From positions 6,420,805 to 6,484,804 of the forward strand of contig CM036765.1 in the NCBI GenBank assembly GCA_020796225.1: DNA of 64,000 bases, written 5' to 3'. The translations under genes and the position numbers were made by a program. The notes under the pieces are model-generated. The model saw only the letters and a list, made by a program, of their open reading frames with translations, was not told the DNA's origin and ran no database searches. Positions 35,401 to 38,084 of the stretch are shown piece after piece (position 1 is the first letter of the stretch; every line of letters starts with the position of its first letter). The stretch is from Arion vulgaris. Lineage: Eukaryota > Mollusca > Gastropoda > Stylommatophora > Arionidae.

Positions 35401-37697
35401 CAGATTGTTTGTTGTACAGGCAGAACTGGATGCCCGAGGAACAGAATGAGGACCGTGTTTAACCAGCCACAGGAACCATCAGTATGCATACCCTTTAACC
35501 TGCGAGGGACAGTGATCACCTTTTGGTGTGCTCAGATGGCAATGATGTCAGTTCAGTAACCAATAACTCTACCATCCACATGAAATAAAAATCATATACA
35601 TTCTAGGTTTTTCTAGGTACCACTTATACGTTCAGTAGTTTGCCATTGCTTTCTGAATGAACCTTCCACATATATGTATAATATATCTCTGACTATCATC
35701 TAACATCAGGAATTATCCGTGGAGTTGATGCCAGTAGAGGCTTGTTGTACCTGGTTACAACACTTCCAAGGGTGTTTCTGCAAAAGATGAACACAATCCT
35801 GAAAGGATCTCTATCCTTACCAGATCAAATGTTTCTGAAGCAGGTATGAACTTTTATTATTTTTTATATATTAAAAAAACTGTTGTTACTGCCTGTAGTA
35901 CAGCTTTTTAGGGCAGTGTGGGAGGAGAGCCTGAGGAATTTAATGACAGCATGGCTAGTGCAGTCACAGCGAATCTGTTCAAGTTAGGATTTGCTCATTT
36001 ATGCCCACAACAGAAAACAAATCCTTGGCTTTACAGTGAATTGAACATAGGTCTCCTGCATGGGAGCTGCACTCCATTCTCATTTTCCAATAGATTAGCA
36101 AATTGTATATGGGAAAATCAAGCACTCATACGAAACACCAAGACAGAAGAATACAGGTCCTGTATTCTCAGCACTTTTCTGTATGGTAATGAGAAGTGGA
36201 CCACATATGCCAGACATGAACATCGCTGTAACACTTTCCATGTATGTTGTATCAAACGAATATACAACAACCGCTTGCATGACCGCATTTCCAATATAGA
36301 AATCCAGGACAGTGTCAGCATTCCAAGCATGTATACCTTAAGTCAGCGATGGCTGGGACACGTGCCGTATGAGCGATGTTAGAATCCCATAGTATATTCT
36401 ATATGGTCAACTCGCAACTGGTACTAGACAGCATGGGGGCCCATTACTACACTTCATTGACACCTGCAAGCTTGATATAACTTCATGCAGCATAAACAAA
36501 GAATGTTGGGAGCAATTGGCTTAAATGGATTGTAGGCATTGCGAGCGACAGTGAGGGATGGCGAACGACAGTGAGGGATGGTGAGCGACATTGAGGGATG
36601 GCGAGCGACATTGAGGGATGGCGAGCGACATTGAGGGATGGCGAGCGACAGTGGGGATGGCGAGGACATTGAGGGATGGCTCAGAAATAAAAGAAGGGAA
36701 ACGCCATCACATATGGAGCCAAAAGAGACCATTCTCTCCACCATTCTCTCTATTCTTTATTTTCTGAGGCCACATTCTACGTAAACATTCTATATAAACA
36801 TCCATTTAGGAAGGTCTGTAGTTTTCTGGGTCCACTTGGGAAGCAAATAATAGTAACACGTATAAATCATGAGAGATGACTATAGTAGGGTTAGGTTTGG
36901 GTCTGGCTCCTCATCCGGTAGAAAACTTGTCTACAAAATCCAACCAACCATGAGCTGGTATTTATTTATTCTTTCATAGGACCATCATCATTGCACTTTG
37001 GCCAGTGACCATATGTTGTCCGATCTCTTTCTTACACAGTAAGTTCTCAGTGCAGGGCTCAAACTCCGTAGCACTGGCGAGGGTCCCGATGTAATTTTGA
37101 AGATGGTGAAGATATTTTTGTAGGAATTTTATTTTTAATCTTTTCTAATGAATTGTGCCCGGGCAGCGGCTTTCAAGCCTGCTCTTCATGATTTTGAACT
37201 GCCATGGGTTTTATTATGTGTTCAAATTGAACACAGGACCAACGTTTTATCGTCCGTCTCAGATTGGACTAGGAACTTGATCTCACCTACACTGAGATCA
37301 GGGATCTCTGGAAAAATATCCAGATGGTTCCATGAGGGAGCAAACCTGGTACCTTTGGCACGAGAGATGAGCACCTAATCTCTACACCACAGAGAACTAG
37401 TATGAGCTGGTTGAAGGCCTATGCTCTAACCAGAGTTTAAAGGGTTCAAGAGAGAGAGAGAATAATCAGTATTACTACAGTCTACTCTTGTATTCATTAT
37501 TTCAGACAAGCTGTGGAAAGATGCTACCCTATGTGGATGCACTTGCACCCTCAACTGCAATGACACCCGTGAGACCCAGAACACGAATGCCCGCTCAAAT
37601 CCTGGAGCTAACAAATGGAGTGATTCACAGCCCATTGCTTCACAGAAGTGAAAGACAACATTATATAATTTTTATATTTTGTCCTTATGTTGTTTGA
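5685..37697 (+). CDS. NOL9: NOL9 polynucleotide 5'-hydroxyl-kinase, whole gene of at least 13 exons
   Basis: The spliced product is the NOL9/Grc3 protein. This kinase phosphorylates RNA 5'-hydroxyl ends and, with LAS1L, processes the ITS2 spacer of pre-rRNA in the nucleolus. Exons, with phases that join correctly: 5685-6790, 8382-8652, 10199-10475, 12961-13051, 14617-14714, 15813-15846, 16882-17018, 20113 to about 20264, 27349-27431, 29609-29825, 32736-32805, 35710-35843, 37506-37697. Recognisable family blocks are CCGAKNVGKSTFNR, YLECDVGQTEFSPP, PPFCHQKHATKMVFYG, LPLVVNTMGF, HCLGLGIIRGVD and PYSQFGIHVCHHK. The product would be roughly 900-950 residues against about 700 in human; the excess is mostly the N-terminal extension. 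Introns of 1-7 kb are filled with repeats. Exon 1 has an apparent frame break, so the gene is either intact with a sequence error or damaged. Confidence 0.93.
6830..6948 (-). mobile_element. Penelope-like element terminal fragment with hammerhead-like stem
   Basis: The stretch is nearly the same as 30552-30665 at the end of the Penelope-like element, sharing AGTACTGTAGTTTTACAAAT and AGTTTTACTGCAGT. On the minus strand it contains GGCC TTGTT GGTC GAAA, a four-base-pair stem followed by the GAAA of a hammerhead ribozyme core. The other half of the core is deleted. Confidence 0.65.
6991..7226 (+). repeat. SINE-E, nearly complete, first arm of an inverted pair
   Basis: It begins GTGTTGCCGG, carries the family core AAGGCATGTTGTAAGAGGCG, the middle block GGCCTACTTGTAGGCG and the tail CACAAAGAGTGGTTAACAAG, and ends in GAAGAAGAAAA. 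It faces the copy at 7256-7503 tail to tail, with only about 30 bp between. Confidence 0.85.
7256..7503 (-). repeat. SINE-E, nearly complete, second arm of an inverted pair
   Basis: This is the reverse complement of the same family, starting with TCTTCGAACGCTCCATATCG and ending with the CCCCGTGCCGACACCA head region. With the copy at 6991-7226 it makes an imperfect inverted repeat of about 235-245 bp per arm inside NOL9 intron 1. Confidence 0.85.
7640..7745 (-). repeat. SINE-D, tRNA-like head fragment
   Basis: The minus strand reads GGTGTGGAGGTAAGGTGCTT, then a degraded B-box region. It matches the head of the longer copies at 17070-17525 and 36985-37400. The body is missing. Confidence 0.55.
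8000..8160 (+). mobile_element. LINE C-terminal tail with zinc-finger-like motif
   Basis: The + strand reads HVCSTCGRGLCSRIGLYRH followed by a CTHQRG stretch. This Cys2-His2-like motif is the usual end of some LINE ORF2 proteins. It has no upstream coding partner and stops soon after. Confidence 0.6.
8382..8652 (+). CDS. NOL9: NOL9 exon 2
   Basis: The acceptor ATATCTTCAG ends at 8381 and completes the split codon left by exon 1 (AA/A). The exon reads KISVCKTSGSTFLVIPSP, then LHGRGKITVLMGSISIMGCK and GSTYDVYSPASGSLLAM. The GKITVL-GSISIMGCKL strand pattern is the beta-rich N-terminal domain that precedes the kinase in NOL9/Clp1 proteins (human: CRVTCLYGQVQVFGF). It ends at GAT/GTAAGT in phase 0. 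Confidence 0.88.
8698..8960 (+). repeat. SINE-F, nearly complete
   Basis: It starts GGGCCGCCCAAGTGGTTACG, a tRNA-head-like stretch. The core CGCATGTCGTAAAAGGCAAC follows, then CGTTCTTGGCAAAGATCAAA and the tail CACAAAGAGTGATTAAAATT, and it ends in a GAAGAAGAAGAGG run. It lies directly after NOL9 exon 2. Confidence 0.85.
9000..9345 (+). mobile_element. LINE-1 3' tail
   Basis: Broken frames read SLQLLQYIKKQHVKWFGH, then PRGRPRKQWIVGISETLN, the connection and C-terminal tail of LINE-1. It begins at the degraded PDLDTDNK block that follows the RT. Confidence 0.78.
9560..9752 (+). repeat. chimeric SINE: SINE-B tRNA head joined to SINE-E tail
   Basis: The first about 75 bp carry GTCTAAGTGCCTTTGCCTTG and the B-box-like GGGTTTCGAATCC, as in SINE-B. 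From about 9643 the sequence is the SINE-E 3' half (CCTACTTGTAGGCATCTAAC and CACAAAGTGTGGTTTAACAA), ending in TTCGAAGAAGAAG. Confidence 0.65.
9855..10085 (-). repeat. SINE-G, tRNA-derived
   Basis: The minus strand opens with TAGCTTAAGCGGTAGTG (A-box-like), followed by the B-box-like GGTTCAAACTCC. The body then ends with the sequence complementary to CACCACTTATACGTTCAGTA. A second full copy is at 23365-23605, with body fragments at 35605 and 54480. Confidence 0.7.
10199..10475 (+). CDS. NOL9: NOL9 exon 3
   Basis: The acceptor TTTCATCCAAG ends at 10198 in phase 0. The exon reads LENVGNNTIAVLMVDYLESA, then MCDYVTSFIPYTQLF and SPMKEMVPACMNISPDYENALMKW split across about 90 residues. The pattern of a short hydrophobic strand followed by an LES...DYVTSFIP helix matches the region before the P-loop in NOL9 (human: ATVNFITSYPGSSYIF). 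The donor is ACAG/GTGGTT in phase 1. Confidence 0.85.
10575..11130 (-). mobile_element. LINE-2 RT fragment
   Basis: The minus strand shows a palm-to-thumb series broken into frames: DDCTLAINSEEEMQK-like, SMACDKKTEVMFQPA, NFVYLGSILSRSTNTDS, NNMISKASAAFGRLH and ATKLKVYWAILS. These are the post-YADD blocks of an invertebrate LINE. Tails of the same family are at 13905, 14855, 28955 and 61540. Confidence 0.8.
11160..11650 (+). mobile_element. LINE-4 3' fragment, interrupted by MITE-1
   Basis: The + strand has LWKGTDIRTK (frame-broken), then TVNAFECKCYRRVLRISW and TKKRTNASVAQQRVDIKESW, as in the copy at 60235-60575. At 11464 the LINE is cut by a TTAA element and resumes at 11586 with AAAGAACATAAAAACAC and YFGHIKRRE. 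The order shows that the MITE is younger than the LINE copy. Confidence 0.85.
11464..11589. mobile_element. MITE-1, TTAA-flanked inverted-repeat element
   Basis: The left end is TTAACTCCTTGTGGACCA and the right end is TGGTCCACTAGGAGTTAA. These are inverted repeats matching at 17 of 18 positions, including the TTAA. Element length is 126 bp with no coding capacity. TTAA targets are typical of the piggyBac superfamily. A second copy is at 25778-25922. Confidence 0.85.
11650..11750 (-). repeat. SINE-E, 5' head only
   Basis: The + strand sequence ACATGCCTTGTAGGTCACAG followed by the CCCCGGCAACACATGGGCG head is the reverse complement of the SINE-E 5' end and core. Confidence 0.7.
11765..11880 (-). 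repeat. SINE-D fragment
   Basis: The + strand shows TTGATCTTACCTACTTTGAG, then AGAGGCAAGCACCTTACATC, matching the head-proximal part of the SINE-D copies at 17070 and 36985. Confidence 0.55.
11895..12040 (+). repeat. LINE tail; empty counterpart of the SINE-F insertion site at 58041
   Basis: The stretch GACCTCTGTGTGAACTACAA, then GACAGTGAAGTTTATACAAG, AACGTTGAATATATAAGC and TTTCAAGCGAACG matches both flanks of the SINE at 58073-58321 without any insertion. It is therefore a paralogous empty site. Confidence 0.75.
12100..12145. repeat. TA microsatellite
   Basis: An uninterrupted TA run of about 45 bp. Comparable TA runs lie at 13889-13906, 25206-25226, 26468-26497 and 51831-51844. Confidence 0.95.
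12418..12495 (+). repeat. tRNA-like sequence, probably a SINE head
   Basis: GTCCGGTGGCTGAATGCATT has A-box spacing and CATGTTCAATTCACGGG resembles a T-arm. The outer GTCC and GGAC could pair. The anticodon arm is not convincing, so it is more likely a tRNA-derived SINE head than a tRNA gene. The rest of 12150-12960 holds no recognised feature. Confidence 0.35.
12961..13051 (+). CDS. NOL9: NOL9 exon 4, Walker A (P-loop)
   Basis: The acceptor TCTTATTTTCCAG ends at 12960. The exon encodes NKSPVILCCGAKNVGKSTF followed by NRMLINTALKR. GAKNVGKST is the GxxxxGKST nucleotide-binding loop that positions the ATP phosphate, and STFNR is shared with human NOL9. The donor is AAAAAG/GTATCA in phase 2. Confidence 0.95.
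13052..13900. other. NOL9 intron 4 sequence without a recognised gene
   Basis: A 60-residue open frame at 13438-13620 (MDSLFVLMILQYMLAGVIAG) is short and has no partner exon. It lies in sequence that looks like an old repeat but matches nothing else in the window. Confidence 0.4.
13905..14135 (+). mobile_element. LINE-2 C-terminal tail
   Basis: Broken frames read PVEQKVKKDAGAGWDTLCEN-type sequence, then MGHTLRKPERNITRR. The degraded RGRPRDTWRRELEAE region follows. This is the widely distributed WIGHTLRKP...GRPRNTW LINE tail. Confidence 0.75.
14140..14335 (-). mobile_element. LINE-6 3' fragment
   Basis: On the + strand, GGGCAACTCAATCAATCTAC followed by CTCTCTCAGCAAAGTTCG and TTTGATCATTTCTTCTCAAG are the reverse complement of the LINE-6 tail best seen at 56530-56830. 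Confidence 0.75.
14617..14714 (+). CDS. NOL9: NOL9 exon 5, ECDVGQTEF block
   Basis: The acceptor TTTCTATTTCAG ends at 14616 and completes the phase-2 codon. The exon reads VGVVAYLECDVGQTEFSPP, then ATLSLHILKQPILG. The human block is VDYLECDLGQTEFTPPGC. The D and Q of this block belong to the Walker B/clasp region of the Clp1-Grc3 kinases. The donor is CTTG/GTTTGT in phase 1. Confidence 0.95.
14855..15195 (+). mobile_element. LINE-2 3' fragment
   Basis: Frames read NVETFQNKCLRRILHIFWPN, then TITNEELLKWT, IKRRRWCGGHV and ELKECRLTWETVGIKAAEW. It is the connection region plus tail of LINE-2, with stops and small indels. Confidence 0.78.
15430..15665 (-). repeat. SINE-E, nearly complete
   Basis: The + strand runs from TTCTTCGAACGCTCCATATC through ACATGCCTTGTAGGTCGCAG to CTTTGTTCC, the reverse complement of the family from tail to core. 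Confidence 0.82.
15813..15846 (+). CDS. NOL9: NOL9 exon 6, 34-bp micro-exon
   Basis: The acceptor TCTCTTTTTCAG ends at 15812 and the donor is AACAAA/GTAAGT. The exon supplies EPPFCHQKHATK across its phase 1 to phase 2 joins. Human NOL9 has GPPFTHLRTPQKMVYYG at this place, which supports the micro-exon and its join to exon 7. Confidence 0.9.
15965..16190 (-). repeat. SINE-B, tRNA-derived
   Basis: The minus strand carries the tRNA-like head with GGGCGACTGGTTTCTGTG-type sequence and the B-box-like GAAAGTTCGAATCC. The body with AATACTCTTGGCAGGTGACA ends in a CTGCGGAGAGGGACCTGG stretch. The family is also at 32915 and 44467. Confidence 0.72.
16195..16660 (+). mobile_element. two LINE-4-type tails in tandem
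   Basis: Two successive copies of the same tail region are seen. One reads MRKYAVF-EHIKRCDGLGKP around 16210-16330. The other reads GKRKLKSFGHIKRHWIKGLEK around 16380-16530, followed by the DVSDGMSMTASESGHLAYER-type end and a GATGATG terminus. Confidence 0.7.
16882..17018 (+). CDS. NOL9: NOL9 exon 7
   Basis: The acceptor TTCTATTTCAG ends at 16881. The exon encodes MVFYGETTPSYDPSLYVKC, LKFIIEAYQELDPMLPLV and VNTMGFPEG. Human NOL9 has MVYYGKPS, VKYVFSAYKRESPLIVNTMGW at matching positions. The conserved PL-VNTMG strand is part of the kinase core. The donor is GAAG/GTATAC in phase 1. Confidence 0.95.
17070..17525 (-). repeat. SINE-D, long copy
   Basis: The minus strand starts with a tRNA-like head (GTCTCTGAGGCGTAGAAATT and the B-box-like CGGTTCGCTCCC). 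The body follows and ends near the complement of CATCATTGCACTTCGGTGAG. It aligns along its length with 36985-37400. Confidence 0.75.
17555..18605 (+). mobile_element. LINE-1 copy: RT palm to C-terminal tail
   Basis: The + strand reads VDLEKAFDHVDRHKLWKIL, GSGVRQGCDIPLLFIAYIDH, NNINRLQLACNEYNMRINI, DKTEVMTFAREESTTN, VKDFTYLGAFF and LPTLCYQCQTW, then a degraded WFGH-type tail. The catalytic FADD is broken to LQTIRQ by a frameshift near 17850. It is a 5'-truncated, dead copy in NOL9 intron 7. Confidence 0.88.
18890..19500 (-). mobile_element. LINE-RNH tail followed by LINE-7 tail
   Basis: At 18890-19095 the minus strand resembles the TEHVLQDCP tail of RNase H LINEs. At 19135-19500 it reads MERMARERKKFVEDLWEL and then the degraded complement of TTCTTCACTGGTATCTGCTT, the LINE-7 tail also seen at 53670 and 59690. 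The flanking 18605-18890 and 19500-19740 hold nothing recognised. Confidence 0.55.
19740..19860 (+). repeat. SINE-H, 3' end fragment
   Basis: GTACCGGCCTAACACTATAA then ATGGTATAAAAATAT match the 3' part of the SINE-H copy at 59165-59420 (GGGCCTAACACCGTATTACC). Confidence 0.5.
19858..20035 (+). repeat. SINE-E, 3' two thirds
   Basis: It starts AGGTAAGCTACCCTAGTAAA, continues with GGCCTACTTGTGGGTGCATA and ends GGTCGATATGGAGTGTTCG plus GAAGAAGAA. It lies 77 bp before NOL9 exon 8. Confidence 0.8.
20113..20264 (+). CDS. NOL9: NOL9 exon 8; 3' end uncertain
   Basis: The acceptor CATTCCCAG ends at 20112. The exon reads VGVMLLIDTIHLVKPDIVVQ, then IESFNKAANLPPVTHEFVAL and EEGWMCNK, matching human GLLLLIDLIRLLSPSHVVQFSS. 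The end at 20264 uses a weak donor (CCCA/GTACTT), chosen because it gives phase 0 as exon 9 needs. The frame stays open to about 20490 but enters LINE sequence at about 20385. Confidence 0.82.
20385..20820 (+). mobile_element. LINE-RNH tail
   Basis: Frames read GTWVSLAMKEQTCWLALS (a degraded G-V-GNE-ADMLA block), FI-TNPRQLLDCRSW and SSIKLIRSVVGRCWGYSEGD. The end is STYGHVRSAM. The order matches the tail at 46321-46623. Confidence 0.78.
20825..21230 (+). mobile_element. LINE-7 tail
   Basis: The + strand shows RTQRKN-ADTSGERAKKEML, then KTWKELEGMAGKRKSWKKF and AEDMYSIGSWKKK. The minus-strand relatives at 53670 and 59690 share the same end. Confidence 0.65.
21300..21560 (-). mobile_element. LINE-4-type tail
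   Basis: The minus strand reads SRKMKYFGHVIRHSGLERTI, then MEGMVLRERGRYRL, the usual tail of CR1/RTE-like fragments. Confidence 0.6.
21560..22255. other. diverged repeats: SINE-H and LINE-1 fragments
   Basis: 21945-22045 resembles the SINE-H body (CCACCTTTACTTCCCAGTGC, also at 40484). 22085-22220 resembles LINE-1 (TTGTGTTACCAGTGCCAAAC and RCLRKVANTRKDS). The remainder, including a 63-residue open frame at 21629-21820, shows nothing recognisable. Confidence 0.45.
22255..22830 (+). mobile_element. LINE-RNH tail interrupted by a LINE-4-type tail
   Basis: The frame at 22265 reads GNERAYRLAGSATVSENQSM and DRADILNAFIECGLKANFHL. At about 22457 it is replaced by a LINE-4-type tail (EGLEKTIMEGCIPTK, ending GATGATGATGAG), and the host LINE resumes at about 22672 with AACGGGACAACATGTATATG. 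The short repeated GTGGTGA(G/A)AA on both sides is a likely target duplication. Confidence 0.75.
22835..23085 (+). mobile_element. LINE-3 fragment
   Basis: Frames read SLEAIEIWFYARMLRIQWT, then AEITNVDVLKF. This is the same connection region as in 45330-45820 (ESWTVNKQMEKSLEPTEIWF) and 63125-63520. Confidence 0.72.
23365..23605 (-). repeat. SINE-G, tRNA-derived
   Basis: The + strand has TAGGCACCACTTATACGCTC, then GAGTTTGAACCAGATACTCT and TCACTACCACTTGGCCACGG. The minus-strand head has A-box-like and B-box-like (GGTTCAAACTC) sequence. It aligns with 9855-10085. Confidence 0.72.
23825..24175. repeat. 48-bp minisatellite
   Basis: The unit (AGGAGCCACTTTCCAATCTC at its centre) is repeated with period 48 at 23951, 23999 and 24047, with diverged units on both sides. 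Because 48 is a multiple of 3, both strands carry repetitive open frames (for example GDWKVAPGNISDIVFR), which should not be read as genes. Confidence 0.92.
24323..24395 (+). CDS. NOL9: possible extra NOL9 exon between exons 8 and 9
   Basis: A good acceptor (TTGTACCTCTTACAG, ending 24322) and donor (CCCAAG/GTAGAT) frame IQQYIIPPHPNSEIKKDRW followed by RFFPK. The donor phase (0) fits exon 9, but the acceptor would need a phase-2 end of exon 8 that is not clearly available. An alternative acceptor at 24302 gives phase 0 with a weaker tract. Human NOL9 has extra residues here, so an exon is expected somewhere in this intron. Confidence 0.3.
24654..25319. mobile_element. MITE-2 copy, interrupted by a LINE-RNH tail
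   Basis: Left end TTAACTCTGTCCACGCTC and right end CAGCGTGGAAAGAGTTAA are inverted repeats starting and ending with TTAA. The two halves match 60576-61192 and, inverted, 37744-38060. A LINE tail at 24791-25194 interrupts it. Confidence 0.82.
24791..25194 (-). mobile_element. LINE-RNH tail nested in MITE-2
   Basis: The minus strand reads RNHRNYILQNCPQYADLRRK, then RWPTYTSVQDKLYSVADNLR and QTAAFIIEPEIPI, ending in a (GAA)n tail. It is flanked by AATTTAGTATA (24780-24790) and AATTTAATATA (25195-25205), a target duplication with one difference. Confidence 0.85.
25778..25922. mobile_element. MITE-1, second copy
   Basis: It starts TTAACTCCATGTTGACCA and ends CTGGTCCGGTAAGAGTTAA. The interior (GCCACACTAAAGGGCGTTTT) matches the copy at 11464-11589. 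The inverted ends have diverged more than in that copy. Confidence 0.8.
25975..26222 (-). repeat. SINE-F, nearly complete
   Basis: The + strand runs from TTTTAATCACTCTTGTGATA through CTTACGACATGCATGGCAGG to CCCCAGTCTTGGGCG, the reverse complement of the family from tail to tRNA-like head. Confidence 0.85.
26235..26460. repeat. short degenerate minisatellite
   Basis: Units containing CATTTGTAACTCATGTAGGC followed by TTGGGTGATAC recur about every 40-50 bp. A TA microsatellite follows at 26468-26497. Confidence 0.75.
26758..27094 (-). repeat. SINE-A, full length with target duplication
   Basis: Read on the minus strand it starts at 27094 with the pol III promoter boxes (TAGCTCGGCCTGCTAGC and the B box GGTTCGAACCT) and ends in poly-A (the T run at 26758). 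GACAGAAATGTCT flanks it perfectly at 26745-26757 and 27095-27107. It closely matches 32254-32578. Confidence 0.93.
27349..27431 (+). CDS. NOL9: NOL9 exon 9
   Basis: The acceptor GTTATCTTCAAG ends at 27348. The frame AKDPAQKIEETHQHELILLP, then TLVIQRRE is the only open one. The donor is GAGA/GTAAGT in phase 2, which joins exon 10. The sequence is in a poorly conserved linker, so identity rests on position and phase. Confidence 0.75.
27468..27705 (-). repeat. SINE-E, nearly complete
   Basis: The + strand runs from TTCTTCGAACACTCCACATT to CCCGACACCACATGGGCG, the reverse complement of the family. Part of the core is lost near 27640. Confidence 0.8.
27706..28235. other. NOL9 intron 9 sequence without recognised features
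   Basis: No repeat shared with the window and no convincing open frame were seen. The same holds for 28366-28900. Confidence 0.4.
28240..28366 (+). repeat. SINE-F, 3' half
   Basis: It reads GGGCCTACCAAACCAATGTG, CGTTCTTGGCAAAGATCAAA and CACAAAGAGTGATTAAAATT, and ends in a (GAA)n run of about 25 bp. Confidence 0.8.
28955..29480 (+). mobile_element. LINE-2 RT end and tail
   Basis: Broken frames give VYLGSKISQSGGTDNIIARI, RKAFAMLHTV, STAISMKTKLRIFIS and KIQTFVNGCLR, then the tail around LKRRKC-WVGHTLRKTQLIVT. Homologous to the LINE-2 copies at 10575 and 61540. Confidence 0.8.
29609..29825 (+). CDS. NOL9: NOL9 exon 10
   Basis: The acceptor AGTTTCAG ends at 29608 and completes GA/C. The exon encodes FKLKPVDLRNLTLLSALSMN, LERGMSLTSLSPYTIPYSQF, GIHVCHHKLAVEEILTAIDA and SVVALCVTDLSK. 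It aligns with human KILRDLSILSYLSQL, SLTPYQVPF and HILYAVNASWVGLC. The donor is CAAAG/GTTAGT in phase 0. Confidence 0.93.
29865..30225 (+). mobile_element. LINE-1 fragment
   Basis: Frames show IQHRCNKANQIY, NTKRAMFN-like and PALCCQTMDTANKYEK, then RRDKNQK-EIRKKW, the thumb-to-tail part of LINE-1. Confidence 0.7.
30643..30681 (-). ncRNA. hammerhead-ribozyme-like motif in Penelope-like terminus
   Basis: The minus strand reads CTTGATAAAGGCC TTGTT GGT GAAAC GTTGCTGTA. The arrangement core-stem-GAAA-short stem-GUA fits a type I hammerhead, with TTGATAA in place of CTGATGA. Stem I pairing is not evident, so activity is doubtful. Confidence 0.4.
30854..31016. repeat. 81-bp tandem duplication
   Basis: Two nearly identical units (CATGCAACATATACCCATAT, then GAAGCATAAGAATG) start at 30854 and 30935, inside the Penelope-like element near its 3' end. 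Confidence 0.9.
32160..32700. repeat. about 100-bp repeat, two units, one split by SINE-A
   Basis: The sequence ATCTAGATCTAATAACCACA to GCTAATTAGGGTGTAAGCCA at 32170-32253 recurs at 32615-32695 in diverged form. SINE-A has inserted at the end of the first unit. Confidence 0.75.
32254..32578 (+). repeat. SINE-A, full length with target duplication
   Basis: The A-box region TAGCTCTGCCTGCTAGC and the B box GGTTCGAACCT lie at the 5' end. A unique body follows and a 15-bp A run ends the element. GGGTGTAAGCCA flanks it exactly at 32242-32253 and 32579-32590. It differs little from 26758-27094. Confidence 0.95.
32736..32805 (+). CDS. NOL9: NOL9 exon 11
   Basis: The acceptor CAAATCTTCAG ends at 32735. 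The exon reads ANRESDNLPLVFHEMPVCHC, then LGLG. Human has GPILLAQTPICDCLGFG. The donor is TTAG/GTAAGC in phase 1. Confidence 0.93.
32915..33125 (-). repeat. SINE-B
   Basis: The + strand has CCCCATATGGTTCGGTCC near the left end and AATGCAAGACATCACTTAGC near the right end, the reverse complement of the SINE-B tail and head. The B-box copy is degraded. Confidence 0.65.
33130..33240 (+). repeat. SINE-C
   Basis: TTGGTTACTGAACTGACGTA opens the stretch and GTGCCTCGCTGGTTAACCAC closes it, in the opposite order and strand to the copy at 3340. Confidence 0.6.
33245..34075 (-). mobile_element. LINE-RNH fragment: RNase H domain and tail
   Basis: The minus strand reads SFRRYGKISAGCKKKSELVL, QWIPAHCGIPGNEKADK (the terminal RNase H block), then a tail with TTVFRLRRGHCSLRAHLHRM and ACTCGAPKQFPEHILQDC. 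A further upstream segment (FRAEATALLAAIQIL-like) covers 33920-34000. It is frame-broken. Confidence 0.85.
34440..34815 (+). mobile_element. LINE-6 3' fragment
   Basis: Frames give [54 protein letters not shown] and MEEI-RVAQGRAVGRNYLQ-like sequence, ending in ATTATTATTAAC. It matches 51380-51830 and 56530-56830. Confidence 0.8.
34816..35335. other. NOL9 intron 11 sequence without recognised features
   Basis: No coding or repeat signal shared with the window was recognised here. Confidence 0.4.
35340..35580 (-). repeat. SINE-C
   Basis: The + strand reads GTGTTTAACCAGCCACAGGA, ATGCATACCCTTTAACCTGC and TGATGTCAGTTCAGTAACCA, which is the reverse complement of the family. Confidence 0.68.
35605..35662 (-). 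repeat. SINE-G body fragment
   Basis: CACCACTTATACGTTCAGTA followed by TTTGCCATTGCTTTCTGAA matches the SINE-G body at 9935 and 23435. Confidence 0.65.
35710..35843 (+). CDS. NOL9: NOL9 exon 12
   Basis: The acceptor CATCTAACATCAG ends at 35709 and completes G/GA. The exon encodes IIRGVDASRGLLYLVTTLPR, VFLQKMNTILKGSLSLPDQM and FLKQ. Human has ICRGIDMEKRLYHILTPVPP and CLLVGAIAIPHCVL. The donor is AGCAG/GTATGA in phase 0. Confidence 0.95.
35885..36535 (+). mobile_element. dispersed repeat followed by a LINE-2-type tail
   Basis: 35885-35990 shares GTGGGAGGAGAGCCTGAGG-type sequence with 5505-5620. From 36080 the frame reads RLANCIWENQALIRNTKTE, CILSTFLYGNEKWTTYARHE, CCIKRIYNNRLHDRISNIEI and SQRWLGHVPYERC, a familiar LINE connection region and tail. 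Confidence 0.82.
36539..36680. repeat. 20-bp tandem repeat, about 7 copies
   Basis: The unit GCGAGCGACATTGAGGGATG recurs with period 20 and few differences. It lies in NOL9 intron 12. Confidence 0.95.
36985..37400 (-). repeat. SINE-D, long copy
   Basis: The minus-strand head has CTCTGTGGTGTAGAGATTAG and the B-box-like GGTTTGCTCCC. The body aligns with 17070-17525 down to the complement of CCATCATCATTGCACTTTGG. Confidence 0.78.
37506..37697 (+). CDS. NOL9: NOL9 exon 13 (last), stop at 37695-37697
   Basis: The acceptor CATTATTTCAG ends at 37505 in phase 0. The exon reads TSCGKMLPYVDALAPSTAMT, PVRPRTRMPAQILELTNGVI and HSPLLHRSERQHYIIFIFCP, then YVV and TGA. The GKMLPYVD stretch parallels human EGTVPYVTTDYN near the C-terminus. 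The last about 25 residues look unconserved. Confidence 0.85.
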   Translation, partial: TSCGKMLPYVDALAPSTAMTPVRPRTRMPAQILELTNGVIHSPLLHRSERQHYIIFIFCPYVV

Positions 37698-37743
37698 TAT
37701 TGTTTGTTTCTATTGTTAAAATATTTGTATTTTTTTTTAAATA

Positions 37744-38060
37744 TTAACTCTTTCCATACTCAGTTATTTCCTATGTTTTACAGTTAATACAGTTAAGACA
37801 AAAAAATCAATTTAAAACAGGAAAAAATCATAGCTACTCGTCAATAAATAAAATATATATATCTTATTATATACTAATTTGAAGAAAACTGGACAACCTA
37901 TTAGAATAACAAGGTTAAAAGTAGTAGAAGTAAAACTAAGATGACTTGTATAAGGGAAAATACTAAAATGGCGCAGTGAGCTGAGAATGGCACAGTGAGC
38001 GGAGAATGGCGCTCAGCAGAATACGTTGTGGCGCAGGATGATTGGCATGGAAAGGGTTAA
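37744..38060. mobile_element. MITE-2 copy directly behind NOL9, with possible polyadenylation signals
   Basis: The ends are TTAACTCTTTCCATACTCAG and GGCATGGAAAGGGTTAA. The interior is the reverse complement of 24654-24790 (CTTGTATAAGGGAAAA; AATGGCGCAGTGAGC). Overlapping AATAAA hexamers at 37843-37848 and 37847-37852 are the first seen after the NOL9 stop. Confidence 0.85.
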
Positions 38061-38084
38061 TCATTGAGAAAGGCGGTGGGGTCG

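Noticed and set aside
36539..36680. CRISPR-like array
   Set aside because: It is a direct 20-bp tandem repeat with no spacers, in a eukaryotic intron.
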